Part shown: positions 47,201 to 57,997 of the stretch, piece after piece
How positions within the stretch are numbered: the first letter of the stretch is position 1
Layout: each line of letters begins with the position of its first letter
Assembly (NCBI RefSeq): GCF_032362555.1
Contig: NC_083516.1
Coordinates: 4,675,001-4,739,000 of the forward strand
Reading direction: 5' to 3'
Source of the DNA: Amyelois transitella
Taxonomy: Eukaryota; Arthropoda; Insecta; Lepidoptera; Pyralidae
DNA length: 64,000 nucleotides
Notes under the pieces: model-generated
Told to the model about the DNA's origin: nothing
The model's input: only the letters and a program-made list of their open reading frames with translations
Databases searched by the model: none
Program-made: the position numbers and the translations under genes

Positions 47201-48380
47201 ATTATTGTGAAAATAAATAAAATATTGTGGGCATAGATCCACCATCCCGAGGGTCGCTATCCAGTGAGGGTTCCGCGGAACTGCTTGCCACAGGTCTCTA
47301 AAAGATTTAAAGGCTTATAGAAAACCCCCTGCAATATTTAGAAAAAGCACAAGAATCATTGAAACTCCCAGCATGGTCTTTTATTTTGTTTTCTTTATTT
47401 TAGACTTTCCGCTTCTGAAGTATTCATAAATTAGATATATGGTGGAAAATTTCAACACAGATTTAATTTAAAATAATCGTGTTTATTTTTGGACCCCAGC
47501 AGTCTCCATATCTTGAGTTTGTTTTTGCTGTTAACATCACCATTTTTAAATGACAGGAGATGATAAAATGCCTGTAATATTTACTGTGTCGATTTTTCTC
47601 ATCATGTTTTCTTTAAATAAAACAAAAATACACTTAGCATTGTTTTAGGCAATCCTGTACAAGTAATCAAAGTAACATAAACTCATTGATGGTTTTATAA
47701 GTAGAAGTAGGTAATAATATAATGCGTGCGCAATAGAATATTGTTTCTGTTTGATAAAGTAGATTTTAAGTTGTATTCATTTTTTAGTTGATTTAATTAA
47801 ATGTATCATAAGATTCATATGACACAAATTTTCTTTAATATGATTACAGGCGGCAGTGTTTGTTCATCTCCAGATTTAGACGGATCCAAGCTGGGTACAT
47901 CGCCACAGATCAATCGTTTTCTTGCACGCGAACCACCAGATGGTTGTGAAAAGGTAATTTTTTCTGTTTCCAATAATGTATTTTTCTTCCATATTAATGA
48001 ATTATTAAGTAGATGTGTAGAGAAATCAAATAAGACTAACAATATTTCCTCGTGAAAGATGATGATGGTTAACGCTCAATACAAAATAAAGGATAGTTAA
48101 GATTTATTTGCAGGTTATCTAATATTTAGGTACTTCATTTGATTTAGATTTAATTTAACCCTAACTACGAGCGAAATCTTTTCTTGTTAACACACTATAA
48201 ATCTACCACAATTATAAATGAAGTTTCCATGTTCAGGTGAATCTGAAAGCGGGCGAAGGCGCGTACTCCGAGCCGCTGCTGGTGCTAAAGCCGGCGGTGG
48301 GCGGGTTCACGTTGCGGGTGTCGCAGGGCTCCGCCTTCCAGCCGCTGCAGCCGCCGGAGCCCGAGGCCGAGCCGCACTGA
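44226..48380 (+). CDS. FAM117/GLCCI1-family protein
   Basis: A serine-rich protein of the family that includes human FAM117A, FAM117B and GLCCI1; its biochemical role is poorly known. Coding exons 44226-44439, 44853-44980, 45390-45534, 46038-46177, 46702-46801, 47850-47953 and 48237-48380 give 975 bases, 324 residues. Family hallmarks appear in the expected order: IRRTASLDT (81-89), GQWSRD, DKSTQTD (110-116), SSVEGLNQEIEKL, EGHRAPL (213-219), NTQTP (228-232), AREPPDGCEKV (268-278) and a GSAFQPL end. The protein is shorter than the vertebrate members. Three TQT motifs (113-115, 198-200, 229-231) look like LC8 dynein light-chain sites. A phase-compatible extra exon of 57 bases may exist at 47237-47293. 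The polyadenylation signal AATAAA is at 48570-48575. The last exon is strikingly GC-rich compared with the rest. Confidence 0.88.
44664..44806 (+). repeat. 262-bp retroposon family, degenerate copy in FAM117 intron 1
   Basis: Recognisable GGGATTCTTCTT, TTTCATCTCAATTCCATCAT, CATACAGCTGA and GGAATATAGATGTGATTGTG. The copy ends about 45 bases before the exon 2 acceptor and is strongly diverged. Confidence 0.5.
46275..46505 (+). repeat. 262-bp retroposon family copy in FAM117 intron 4
   Basis: Diverged but long. It contains GATGTCGTAAAAGACTGAGG, TTCTTTTAGGCGATGTGCTA, ACCTGTCACTATTTGAATCT and TTCAGTCTTTGCGAGACTG. The tail is decayed. Confidence 0.65.
47237..47293 (+). other. Possible 57-base cassette exon of the FAM117-type gene
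   Basis: Lies between coding exons 5 and 6, bounded by CATAG and GGTCTCT, so it has an AG before it and a GT after it. It has the same phase (1) at both edges. It would insert 19 residues reading DPPSRGSLSSEGSAELLAT, serine-rich like its surroundings. The pyrimidine tract before it is weak, which fits either regulated inclusion or a false exon. Confidence 0.4.
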
Positions 48381-51300
48381 CCGACACCACACATGACTTG
48401 ATCAAAGCCTACACAGACAAACATACTACAATACGCGCAAGTTACAAAAAGCATGCAACGGTACATTTTTATGCAAAATTGATTTTCTTTACATTTTAGT
48501 TTATTTTGACTGTGGATGTAATTTGGCCATAGTAGAGATAACTTAATTGTAATTGAATTTATTAGCAAAAATAAAGTTTTTTAAAGCAGGAAACGAAAGA
48601 AAGATAGCAATATTTTTATTTTTTTTAAACTTTCGCGTAATCGAATGAAATGATTTGCGAATGAGAGCGAAACTAATTTGCATGAAAAGTACCAGTGCTA
48701 AATGCTAACAGCAGTCTTTAAGTTCAACCAAAATCTCGGTACTTGCTTTAATCGCTGACCATATGTCCCTCATACTTCACTTCAATCCAGTAAACATGCA
48801 CTGCTCATAGGTATATAAAGTTATATTCCGAACAGAATACGGCCTGTAATTGACCCTTACTCTCAAATTCGGATTAATATATTTTGGAACTTAGTAATCT
48901 AAATCCGGCGAGTCACTGATAGTGGAAATATGGTAATTTGTGCACCTTCCTGTATGTAGCTACATGCCACTAGCCGCTAAAGCAAATTAAAATTCAGTAT
49001 GTTGTCTTAAATGAAAACTTATTCTTCTGCTGGTTCAAGATAACCAGTACTGCTTTTTTAAAATTAGGACAAGAGCTAAAATTGTTTAATGTTTTGAATG
49101 CCAAATAAAAACCTACAGTTCTGCGTCGGAAAACTTGTCATTTATGCCAGCAAATAAAAAAAAAAGCTCTGACTGGTCATAAACAGTCATTTTAGTTGTT
49201 ATTTGTTTACACTGGTCGACAAATTGCCACCTGCTGAATTATGTGGCCACATCCAATTATCTTAAGAAAAATCGTACTGAATGTGGGTTTCTCTATATCT
49301 TTAGACTGAGGTGTACGGAGAGTAGTTTTTTTTTTTACAGAGATCACTATTAAGCAAGCAATTATTATTTTGGCGAATATATGTTTTAAAAGTGTTTTTC
49401 ATTGATACCAACCTCAGAATTTTAGATACCCCGTCCAAAAAATAAGTGTGTGTTTGTGACATAATCTTACATCCGTAATTTTATGACCACTATTACTTAC
49501 AACATAGTGAAATTTTATGTTGTTACCATCTAATCCGATGTGGCCAGTCAATGTTCAACTCCACACACGACAAAAGGATAATATAAAATACTTTTTATTT
49601 TTTTACAAAACTTTTAATTATATTCGCGAGTTGTATGTAAACTTTCATCACTCACCACTAACAAATTCAATCCGAAGTTTCAAAAAGCTTCATAGCTTTT
49701 CATGAATGAAGAGTAGGTAATGATATGAAGTCACATTTGTATTACATGTATCGTCTTATACTTTGTTATTGACAATAAATCGTTAGTTCACCTTGCACTC
49801 TTTCGCGAGACCTTTTTTAGAATTACTGCATGATTGTCAATTTATATCAAATCATGATTGAGAGTAAATATCCTTTGTACTACAACATGTATAATGTGAA
49901 TACTTTTCTAAAAAGAACCAAAGCTGTATAATTTCAACTTTTTTAACCAAACCAAACAATTTTCACATGGATAGAATATTAGTTTGTGCCGAAGTGAAGG
50001 ACGCATTATGTTATTATGTTATAATAATATAATAGATGGATATTTAGTAACATTGTTTTGTATTGTTTATACCTCCAGCTACACCATCTCATTAGTTATG
50101 ACTGGATATGTATTTGATCTCAATTTATGTATTATTTAAAATTATGTACATAACACTTCTTTACACAGCAAAAGTGTGTTGATATAAGGATAATCATTTA
50201 GTGACATTTAATTCTCAACGTAAGTTTTACTTATTTTGTTAAGTGTTTGGGAAAATTTGGACCAAATTTCTAAGATGGCCTGAATATGTCTGACTGAGGT
50301 CGTCATAATCGATTGCTTTACCGTTTTTCTATTGTAAAGAGCTTTAACTCTGGATTTTGTGAAAGAAGATGAAAGTAAATAGACTGAAATTTTTAAAACT
50401 TTACTCGTACTTTGATACAGGTATCTTGACAATGCGTAGCTGTAGAACTATACAAAGTGCCTGTTTGAATACACTAATAACCACTTTCATGAATCACCTT
50501 TTTCTAAAATCAAAGTTTGTCTTTTAAATGATTATAAAACAAGACAAAATACAGTTGTTTCAGCGCAACATTATAAATAAATGGGATTATTATTGAAATA
50601 TGTCATAGTATCTGTATCAGGTGTCGCGAAGGCATGTATCGCGGTATTGCTTTTCATAACATTTAGGAGTGACCTTAATATGGACCATACCAGTTGGATC
50701 TCTCATTTTGGCCAAAATGCATTTTCAACATCGAGACTGATAATGTAGAATGTTGGAAACTTACATAAAATAGATCTGCTTATGGACGTGCGCAATTATT
50801 TTTTAACATTTTGTATACAATTACGGCAAATATATATTTTGGATGGCTCACCTTTGGAGAATAGAGTATTTTGAATTGTATCATTGCTCAAATCAAAAGT
50901 TTATTATGAGCCACTTATGACATGCCGAATTTGAAATGTATTGTGATTATAATATTTCCAATTGCTTATGTATATTAGTATATATTAATTATTCAGTAAA
51001 ATTCAGTAAATGAATGTGATAAGTAAGTGAATCGTTTGGATATGAATGTTGATTGTGACTTAACAACTTCAGGAACTGATTTCGCTTTCGCAATGTGATG
51101 CGGTTTTTACATTGTACAAACAAGATGCACAAAGTGAACAGTATCCGTTAGTTGGGAAGTGTACGAAGGTGCTGCGTAGAGTAGGTGTACAGTGCGTGAC
51201 TTGTGACAGCTGCGTTCAGATGCGGCCTCTTGACTCGAACGCAGTTTCTACCTCACTGGAATCAGCGATTCCAGTGCGTAATAAACGTAAATTACTCTTG

Positions 51301-53023
51301 AACGATATCCAGAAAGTTTTTCATTGTCATAATTGAATTACCATTTTACATATATTAATAGTGGTAGTTAAAATTTTTAACGTGGAAGAAAGCCGAGCCA
51401 GTATTTAAAATCCGGATGTTTGATAATAAGTGCAATATATAACTGTAGTATTGGAATACTAGCGAACCCATATTTTAATATCACACCTTCATTGGCTTCA
51501 TCAATATCTACAATTCTTTCGAAATGCTTTCTGTTGATCACTTTAATATAAACACATTTGTAATAGCGTAAACTTAATGCTTTGCTTCCTATCAGCTTCC
51601 ATGTCGCTTTTAGAACCCCATGTTTCGATACAAACAATATGCTTTACTAACAATATACAATACTGATGTCACAGGTCCAGGTTGTAATTTAGTATTTGTG
51701 TAAGTAACTCCCAATAAAATGTTACCTAATTTAAGGATTAGTAATTTTTAGTAAAGTGACCTATGAAGTTATTAGCTGTTAATAAATGTGTGCTATAAAT
51801 GGTCCCTTAATATATTAAATAACAGTGGTGGCCGGGAGCCTTAAGATGTTACAACTCTCGATCACTTGAATGCTAACCAGTGAGTTGAGACATCTTTATT
51901 TGGATGTCCCAAATGTTTTAAAAAGTACATAAGATATTTTTATATGTTGGGTAGAAGACGTGCGAGATGTAAAAAGTAACATGGCTAGGACCTAGAATTA
52001 ATAATTCTTTTATAGACAGTTAATATTATTTTAAAGTTGCTTTTAGATGATTGATAAGTTTGTAATTTTTATTACTATGATATTAGATTAAATACTAACA
52101 TTTAAACTAAACCAAAAGTGCCCATTGATATAAGTTTATATTTCTGGCAAGCCTTTTGTTAGGCATTTTGTTAAAGAATAATGTTTAGGCAACAAAATTA
52201 GGAATAAGAAAATTATCAAAGGGTTGTTGAGTTTAGTTATCTAAAATTGTTGAGGTTTATTGATAAAAAAAAATCACTTAGTTTTTTTACATGCTATGCA
52301 TAACAAAAGGCTTGCTTAGTTAGAGGCATTAAATAACATCAATATTAATTGTATCTAGGTACTTTTTAAGTAAAGATAAGAATGGTTTTATTATAGTTTT
52401 GTTTCAGAGAAGAAATTCTAATTACTATTTTTGTTTCCAATATTTTATCACTTTTACCTGTTTTCACTGTAATGTATCTTGCTGTATTGCAGACATATCC
52501 AATATACAGACTGATTTAACATAGTGTTTTATTAAATTTTATTCTTTTACCTAAATCTGGGATCAATAATGACAATATATATTTTGTGATGTAATTTTTA
52601 TCAGTTTCAATAAACGAGAGGTCTCAATTCATGGCCATATGGGTACCAATTTCTCTTTTCTGAGTTCATACTCTAAATTAATTTGATTCCTAATAAATGT
52701 TCTTATAACAAGGCAAAACATCCTGAATAATTTTAGATTCAGGCAATAAGACATGTAACCATTAGTCTAAGCCGGGTTAGGTGCAAAGTTATGAAGTTCG
52801 CGTGGGAGTAATTCATGTAACAAGACTGTACCCACTCTCTAGAATACACTAATTTCCAGGAAAAGGATGCCTCTGGGTCTAAAGCCAGCTAAGTAAGTTC
52901 TGGAAGCTACTAAGTGGGAATTAATCATCTCTACCATTAGTTATAGAATGGTGTATCACACCACACAATAAGTGATAGAATGTAAAACGAAAAGTCTGTA
53001 TGAATGTATTTATTTCATAAAGG
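48381..53023. other. Gap without recognised gene between FAM117-type and RPB4
   Basis: 4.6 kb. The first about 190 bases are the FAM117-type 3' UTR. Short ORFs at 51112-51336 (+) and 51377-51637 (-) match no family I know. 51100-51310 is richer in GC and contains a perfect 10-bp hairpin (51254-51263 and 51267-51276). Unlike other gene-free parts, it holds almost no recognisable repeats, so it could be an extended 3' UTR or an unrecognised transcript. Confidence 0.4.
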
Positions 53024-53738
53024 CTAATACTGCAAACTGCGTTTTGTTTGAATGTCGTCTAATAATATTCTTAGTTCTTCATCTTCAAATCTGCCCTCTA
53101 GAGAGGGTATTAACGCTTTTGCTTCTTCTGGTGTCTCTGGGCACAAGTTAGCAAGACTTGCGACTTCAAATTTATGGAGTTTCTTTGATTGAAGAAGGCT
53201 AAAACAAACAAGTTAACATAAACAGATTTACAGGTAAAAAAAACAGACAAACACATGGAAATAGTAAATAATGGTAACAGAACTTTTATACATACTTTCT
53301 TACAGCTGCAATTGTTTCTTTATTCTTAAATTTTTTGAACATGTTGGTGTATGTAAGAGTTTTCATAAAAACTTCTGAGAATTCTTGTTCCTCTTCAGCA
53401 GATTCATTCTGTGCTTTTCTATGCTCTAATAACATATCAACTTCTGATATAAGTAGAGTTTCCGCATTTTCGAATTCTGAAATTATCGAGAAATTAAATG
53501 TAGTTTTGATCGGAAAAATATATGGATCCCTTAGTTCCTCAGACGCAATTGGAGTAAGATGGTTAAAAAAACCCATGCCGTCCACGATTGGCCAAGGACA
53601 GCATGGCGATTTATAGTCACAGGTGGTCATCCGCAAGGTTGATAAAAGTTTTATATGGTAAACAAAAGAGTATGTACCTTTAGGAAATTGCAAATCTGCC
53701 GCGTCTTCTTCCACAACGTCTTGAATCGGTCCTGACAT
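53024..53738 (-). CDS. RPB4: RNA polymerase II subunit RPB4 (POLR2D)
   Basis: Forms the RPB4/RPB7 stalk of RNA polymerase II, acting in initiation and mRNA handling. Coding exons on the - strand are 53738-53678, 53476-53296 and 53198-53024: 417 bases, 138 residues (human 142). The protein shows [12 protein letters not shown], then [70 protein letters not shown] and a [11 protein letters not shown] end, all family hallmarks. I chose the MSGPIQ start by homology; an upstream in-frame ATG would add 21 residues. Intron 1 (53477-53677, 201 bases) is a multiple of three and has no stop in the RPB4 frame. AATAAA on the - strand lies at 53009-53014, 10 bases past the stop. It is divergent from CINP. 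Confidence 0.95.
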
Positions 53739-53899
53739 AGTGAATTTCAGGCAAGAAATTTTGGACACAATTTGAACGGTGTTTTCATAAATAGTAATCA
53801 AATCTAAACGGGGAATGGACCAATGATACTTATGAAACAGACCACAGATATAATGTGTCTAATATAATGTCTAAGAAAACAAACTCATCAAATCGTCTG

Positions 53900-53941
53900 T
53901 GTTGTGTTGGTTTAGTAGCTGTCAACTAAACCAACACAACA
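53900..53941. repeat. Perfect 17-bp inverted repeat with 8-base loop
   Basis: TGTTGTGTTGGTTTAGT (53900-53916) is the exact reverse complement of 53925-53941; the loop is AGCTGTCA. It lies about 160 bases upstream of the RPB4 start codon. Confidence 0.9.
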
Positions 53942-54151
53942 TACTTAACTATACTTTGTGACATTGACAATTTCCATTGACATTTGCAATTAGTTTGGTG
54001 AAGAAAACTGCAACAGATTTTATAATGCCGAAGCTTTTTCTCGAACGTTGAAAGACAACATAACATATTCTCTTTTTACAAATACAGTTAAACTCAAAGC
54101 TAGAAAGGAAGAGATGGTATATACTGCTTTTATTTCAACGTCCGCTAATAA

Positions 54152-54295
54152 GTACATACATACTTAATGTCTCGTTTAAAGCTCTAGCGGGGTATACAGA
54201 GCCAACAGTCTTGAAAAGACTGAAAGGCTGCGTTCAACTGTATGGCTAAATGTTGACAGGTTGCCAACACGTCGCCTCCAAAAGGAATGCCAAGT
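54152..54295 (-). repeat. 262-bp retroposon family, partial copy upstream of CINP
   Basis: Tail remnant TACATACATAC, GCGGGGTATACAGAGCCAAC, GTCTTGAAAAGACTGAAAGG and GTTGACAGGTTGCCAACACG. The 5' half is missing. Confidence 0.65.
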
Positions 54296-54516
54296 TAGCC
54301 TATTCCACAGTGACCTTTAACGCGAATAAGTCCCTGCCAAAAAAAAGTCTTTATCACATGTGTCATTTCGTTTAAATATTTAGTTAGGTGAATTTTATTG
54401 TCATTGATGTCAGATGTCACGTAATGTTTTTTTTACTTTTTTTTAATACGGAACAACTTTTTATTGTATATTACTGATTTTACTAATGAATTTTATATTT
54501 TAATCACGTCTCAAAA

Positions 54517-56171
54517 ATGTCTTGTACTCCTATCAGCAGCCCATCTTCCGAACAAAACTTTATACCTAGGGGTATAGTTTAAATAAAATTTGTTTAAATA
54601 CTTTTATTCGACCGATAGAATGCTTTCAAGAATTAGCTGAACATAAGAACAAAATATCAGAAAAAAAAGTATGTAACTATAGAAGTTACATTTTAATTTT
54701 AGAACTAATAAAAGTATGGTCTCTTTCAGAAATTACTACTCCAAACAAAGATTTTCCTGGTACGTCAAAAACAGTATTTACACATATTTCTAACCTACAT
54801 GGTCTTTTAAGTGATTGGACACGGATAAGAGAAAAAGGCACTAAGTTCTGTAGAGGAATTAGTGCTTTAAAATTATATGAATGCACTGATGACTACTATC
54901 CTCACCAGTTGAAACCATTATCAGAGGGTCTCCTTGAAGCAATAAATAGTTTGAATAATATCGTAGAAGGTAAAAATTTTTCAGATGCATATGAAACATT
55001 ATCTTACAATATTGTAATTCTTAATCCGAAAATATTATAAATTTATTTGGCAGCTTTCAGTATGAAGTACATAAAATAAGTTTATCAAAACATGTTTTCA
55101 TTAGTCAATATAGTGTAAACAGGTTAATTCCAAGCTAGAAGTTTATTTAAAACTTGTAAACCTATTTTTCCTGGCATGAGTAGGTACCAGTTACAGCCTC
55201 ATCTCTCTGGAAAAGAGCTCGGGTTGCACCTTTCCTTCAGACTTGTTCATCTGTTATTCCTATTATTTAATATTTTATTTCCATTTCAGGTGTAATGATT
55301 ATCAGTAATCAATTAAAATCACTATCAAAATTGCCTCCCACTGATCAGCCTGTCATATTTACTTGGACTACAAAGGAAATTTCAGATAGTGTGGAGAAGA
55401 TGTGGACAACTCTGGAAAAAGAATATAAATTGAAACAAGTTATTGCAGGTAATTTTTTTTAAATTTTATAATATTCATCTAACATTCATTATTTGGGTTG
55501 TTCTCCAAGAAACATAGATTGCATAGTTATTTACCAGTTTATTTTTTACATTTGAAAACTAGTTGAAAGTTAGCTCAAAACTAATGAGTCAAATTTAAAC
55601 TTGAAAATTGTATTTTTATTGCAAATGTGTCCCACAAACCAACAATCAAGCAAAATCATTGTTCCCGGAGTTAGCCTTACAGATATGCAAAATGTCTGCC
55701 TCATAATAGTGTATTTGCTGTTCCATTAGTTTCACTTTTTCACAAGATACATGAATATATTTGTCAAAAAGTTTTTCTTTGAGTAACTTTAAATAAGTGA
55801 TGTTATAGTAAGTAATTGACATTAACAGACTAGTCCAGTTCCCCAACCTTTTCAGGGAAACCTAACCCAGATTGGATCATGGTTACATATATACAAAACT
55901 ATACATGTCCAGTTGCCTGAATGTGCAGGTTTTTACAATGTTTTCTACCACCATAAGAGCATAGTTAGCAGTCAAACTATGTATATTATATTTTTGGGGT
56001 ACTATGTACGTACTTTTATATATTTAAAACTTAATTAATTTTTCAGAAAACATCGCTCACTGCAGGGATGAGTACCAACTAGATGTGTACATTGCCGCGT
56101 GGGAACTTGACACATACTTTGAATACAACGCTTATTTGTTTGCAGAAGTTGGACTGGCTGGAGTAACATAA
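54517..56171 (+). CDS. CINP: CDK2-interacting protein (CINP) homologue
   Basis: CINP binds CDK2 and replication-origin proteins, supports ATR checkpoint signalling, and is a part of the SPATA5-SPATA5L1-C1orf109 AAA-ATPase assembly in vertebrates. Coding exons 54517-54571, 54730-54969, 55290-55448 and 56047-56171 give 579 bases, 192 residues (human 212), and phases close exactly. The C-terminal part is the clearest match: VIFTWTTKEISDSVEKMW, then KEYKLKQVIAENIAH and YIAAWELDTYFE, against the human HTWPTT...YRKELLLKRTVAKELAH...YLSMWLHQPY pattern. The N-terminal exon (MSCTPISSPSSEQNFIPR) is assigned on splice phase and position and is less certain. The protein is mainly helical by composition, with no catalytic motif. 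It shares a divergent promoter with RPB4. Confidence 0.85.
55165..55235 (+). repeat. CTCTCTGGAGAG-family fragment in CINP intron 2
   Basis: Contains CCTGGCATGAG, CCTCATCTCTCTGGAAAAGA and GCTCGGG. A second part of the same family (GGGAAACCTAACCCAGATTG, CCAGTTGCCTGAATGTGC) lies in intron 3 at about 55840-55975. Confidence 0.55.
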
Positions 56172-56269
56172 TATTTATTACTGTTATTTGAGTCTGTATA
56201 TCTGTAGTATGTAAGAGTATGAAATATATAATGTTTATATTTATTTTTTATTTTTTTTGCAATGTGCTG

Positions 56270-56452
56270 TGTGCCGTGTGGTTCCCGGCAACAATTAAAA
56301 AAAGAATAGGACCTCTCCATCTCTTTCCCATGGATATCTTAAAAGACGACTAAGGGATAGGCTTACAAACTTGGGATTCTTTTTTAGGCGATGGGCTAGC
56401 AACGGCTCTGTCTACCCCGCAAGGGATATAGACGTGACCGTATGTATGTATG
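56270..56452 (+). repeat. 262-bp retroposon family copy with internal deletion
   Basis: Both ends are present (GTGCCGTGTGGTTCCCGG and a TATGTATGTATG tail). The body jumps from GGCGATGGGCTAGCAAC directly to GGCTCTGTCTACCCCGC, losing about 80 bases. The deleted part differs from that in the 43000-43171 copy. Confidence 0.75.
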
Positions 56453-56637
56453 ACACATCATAGCAGTAGTAAACATAGAGGAGAGGACCACAAAAGATGA
56501 AGGCCTTTCGATCAAAATGTTCCTATTTCCATTGAATTTTTCTCATGAATACAAAAGAAAAAAAAATATAACAGATTATAAATATAAAAATTTGTTGTAG
56601 AGTAGAAGATTTATATGGGTAAATATTAGTTAAATAC

Positions 56638-56729
56638 AGTTGAACGTGGTCTTTCGGTCTTCTCAAGACTGTTGGTTCTGTCTACCCAGCAAGGGATATA
56701 GACGTGATTATACGTATGTAATATTAATA
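56638..56729 (+). repeat. 262-bp retroposon family, 3' fragment
   Basis: Starts TTGAACGTGGTCTTTCGG and ends in GGGATATAGACGTGATTA plus a short TATG tail. 5'-truncated. Confidence 0.7.
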
Positions 56730-57327
56730 CAAAATTTCATCAAATTCGATAAAGTGGTTAAGTAATGAAAGCTAACAAAATGATTTTCGCATTTTTAATT
56801 ATTAATCCTGGCGAATGGTCGGGCAATAGTACCTACCCGAAACCGATGAACTTTCCATGAAGAGACTTAAGAATGTGGATGAAGCGAAAAAGATTACATA
56901 GATTATTGTAAGTGGATAGACGTAGCCACTGCCTACCCCTGATAAGAGAAATGTTTAACAAGACTAATGTTAAAATGAAGCATGACACTGAGTTATATAT
57001 CCATTTTAAGTGCAAATTCACTCCATGACCGTCTAGTGTCGTGTCTGGGACCTTCACCTTCACAGATAAGTAGCGAAGAAACACCATTTCCTATCATTTG
57101 CATACCAATTGGGATGTCTAGCAAGGTCGTAGTCATAGCGACGGTTCCCAAACAATAACACGTCTCTGTCGTTTTTTTGTTGTTTCGTACAAGCTAGGCA
57201 TTTTTATTAATGACTGGACTTGATAAACCTAAATCTTTTACGTCTTTCGGGCAAAATGGAGAAATGTAGTTATATAAGTATTAATCAGCCTGGTACCCTA
57301 TAATGTTTTATGGAAAGACGAAAAATA

Positions 57328-57438
57328 AGTACATACATATTATCACGTCTATATTCCTTGCAGGGTAGACAGAGCCAACAGTCCTAATAAAACTCAATGT
57401 TTGAGATTAATAATTGAGATTCAAATAGTGACAGGCAA
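57328..57438 (-). repeat. 262-bp retroposon family, partial reverse copy
   Basis: TACATACATATTATCACGTC, GGGTAGACAGAGCCAACAG and TTCAAATAGTGACAGG. It is followed directly by a reverse fragment of the ACTAGC-type family, beginning TACTTATAAATGCGAAAG. Confidence 0.65.
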
Positions 57439-57829
57439 AAATCCTACTTATAAATGCGAAAGTTTGTAAGGATGTGTGTTTGTTACTCGTTCACGCTAAA
57501 CATACTGAACGCATATTCATGAAATTATTTATTAATTATTATTACAGTAGTATCTTAGACATTGGAAACAAAATTAAAAGAAGTAAATAGGCGTCGGGAA
57601 CATGGCAAGTCGAAAGATGTAGCCGCCTATCCCTCCGGGGAGATAAAACTTGGTAGACACCTTGTAAAGAAGCTAAAAAGATGTTATCCTATGAAATAGT
57701 GTCGAAATATGTTTCGATAATGGTGCAATTTCCGGGGTCGTGATTATAATAAATGAGCGTAGGATTTTTAGGGTTCCTTTACTGAAAGGCGAGAAGGGTT
57801 CCCTATGATATTACCCTGACCCTGTACGA

Positions 57830-57997
57830 ATGCATATTAGCCCCCGTAGCATGGTATGCGCGACACAATTTTATCGCGCGAAAAACTATCACTGACCCGT
57901 TTCACGTTATAATAAAAAGGGAAACAGCGAAAGTTTTTCGCGCGATATAAACGGCGTCGCGCGTTGGTACTATGATGCAACGGGGGCTGATATGCAT
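57830..57997. mobile_element. 168-bp palindromic (MITE-like) element
   Basis: The left arm begins ATGCATATTAGCCCCCGT and the right arm ends ACGGGGGCTGATATGCAT. Further in, TATCGCGCGAAAAACT on the left (near 57872-57887) is matched by AGTTTTTCGCGCGATA on the right. The two arms pair over about 58-66 bases with small bulges around a spacer of about 44 bases. The outer ATGCAT is its own reverse complement, so it can be either arm end or a target duplication. No coding capacity. Confidence 0.75.

Larger units (their letters stand above)
53739..54516. promoter_or_regulatory. Divergent promoter region of RPB4 and CINP
   Basis: 778 bases between the two start codons. It contains a perfect 17-bp hairpin (53900-53916 and 53925-53941) and a reverse 3' fragment of the 262-bp repeat (about 54152-54295). 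No TATA box is evident. Both genes probably start from within it. Confidence 0.45.

Noticed and set aside
51377-51637. 86-codon - strand frame as a gene or ADA2a exon
   Set aside because: No ZZ-finger, SANT or other motif, and no convincing flanking splice sites joined to RPB4 exon 1.
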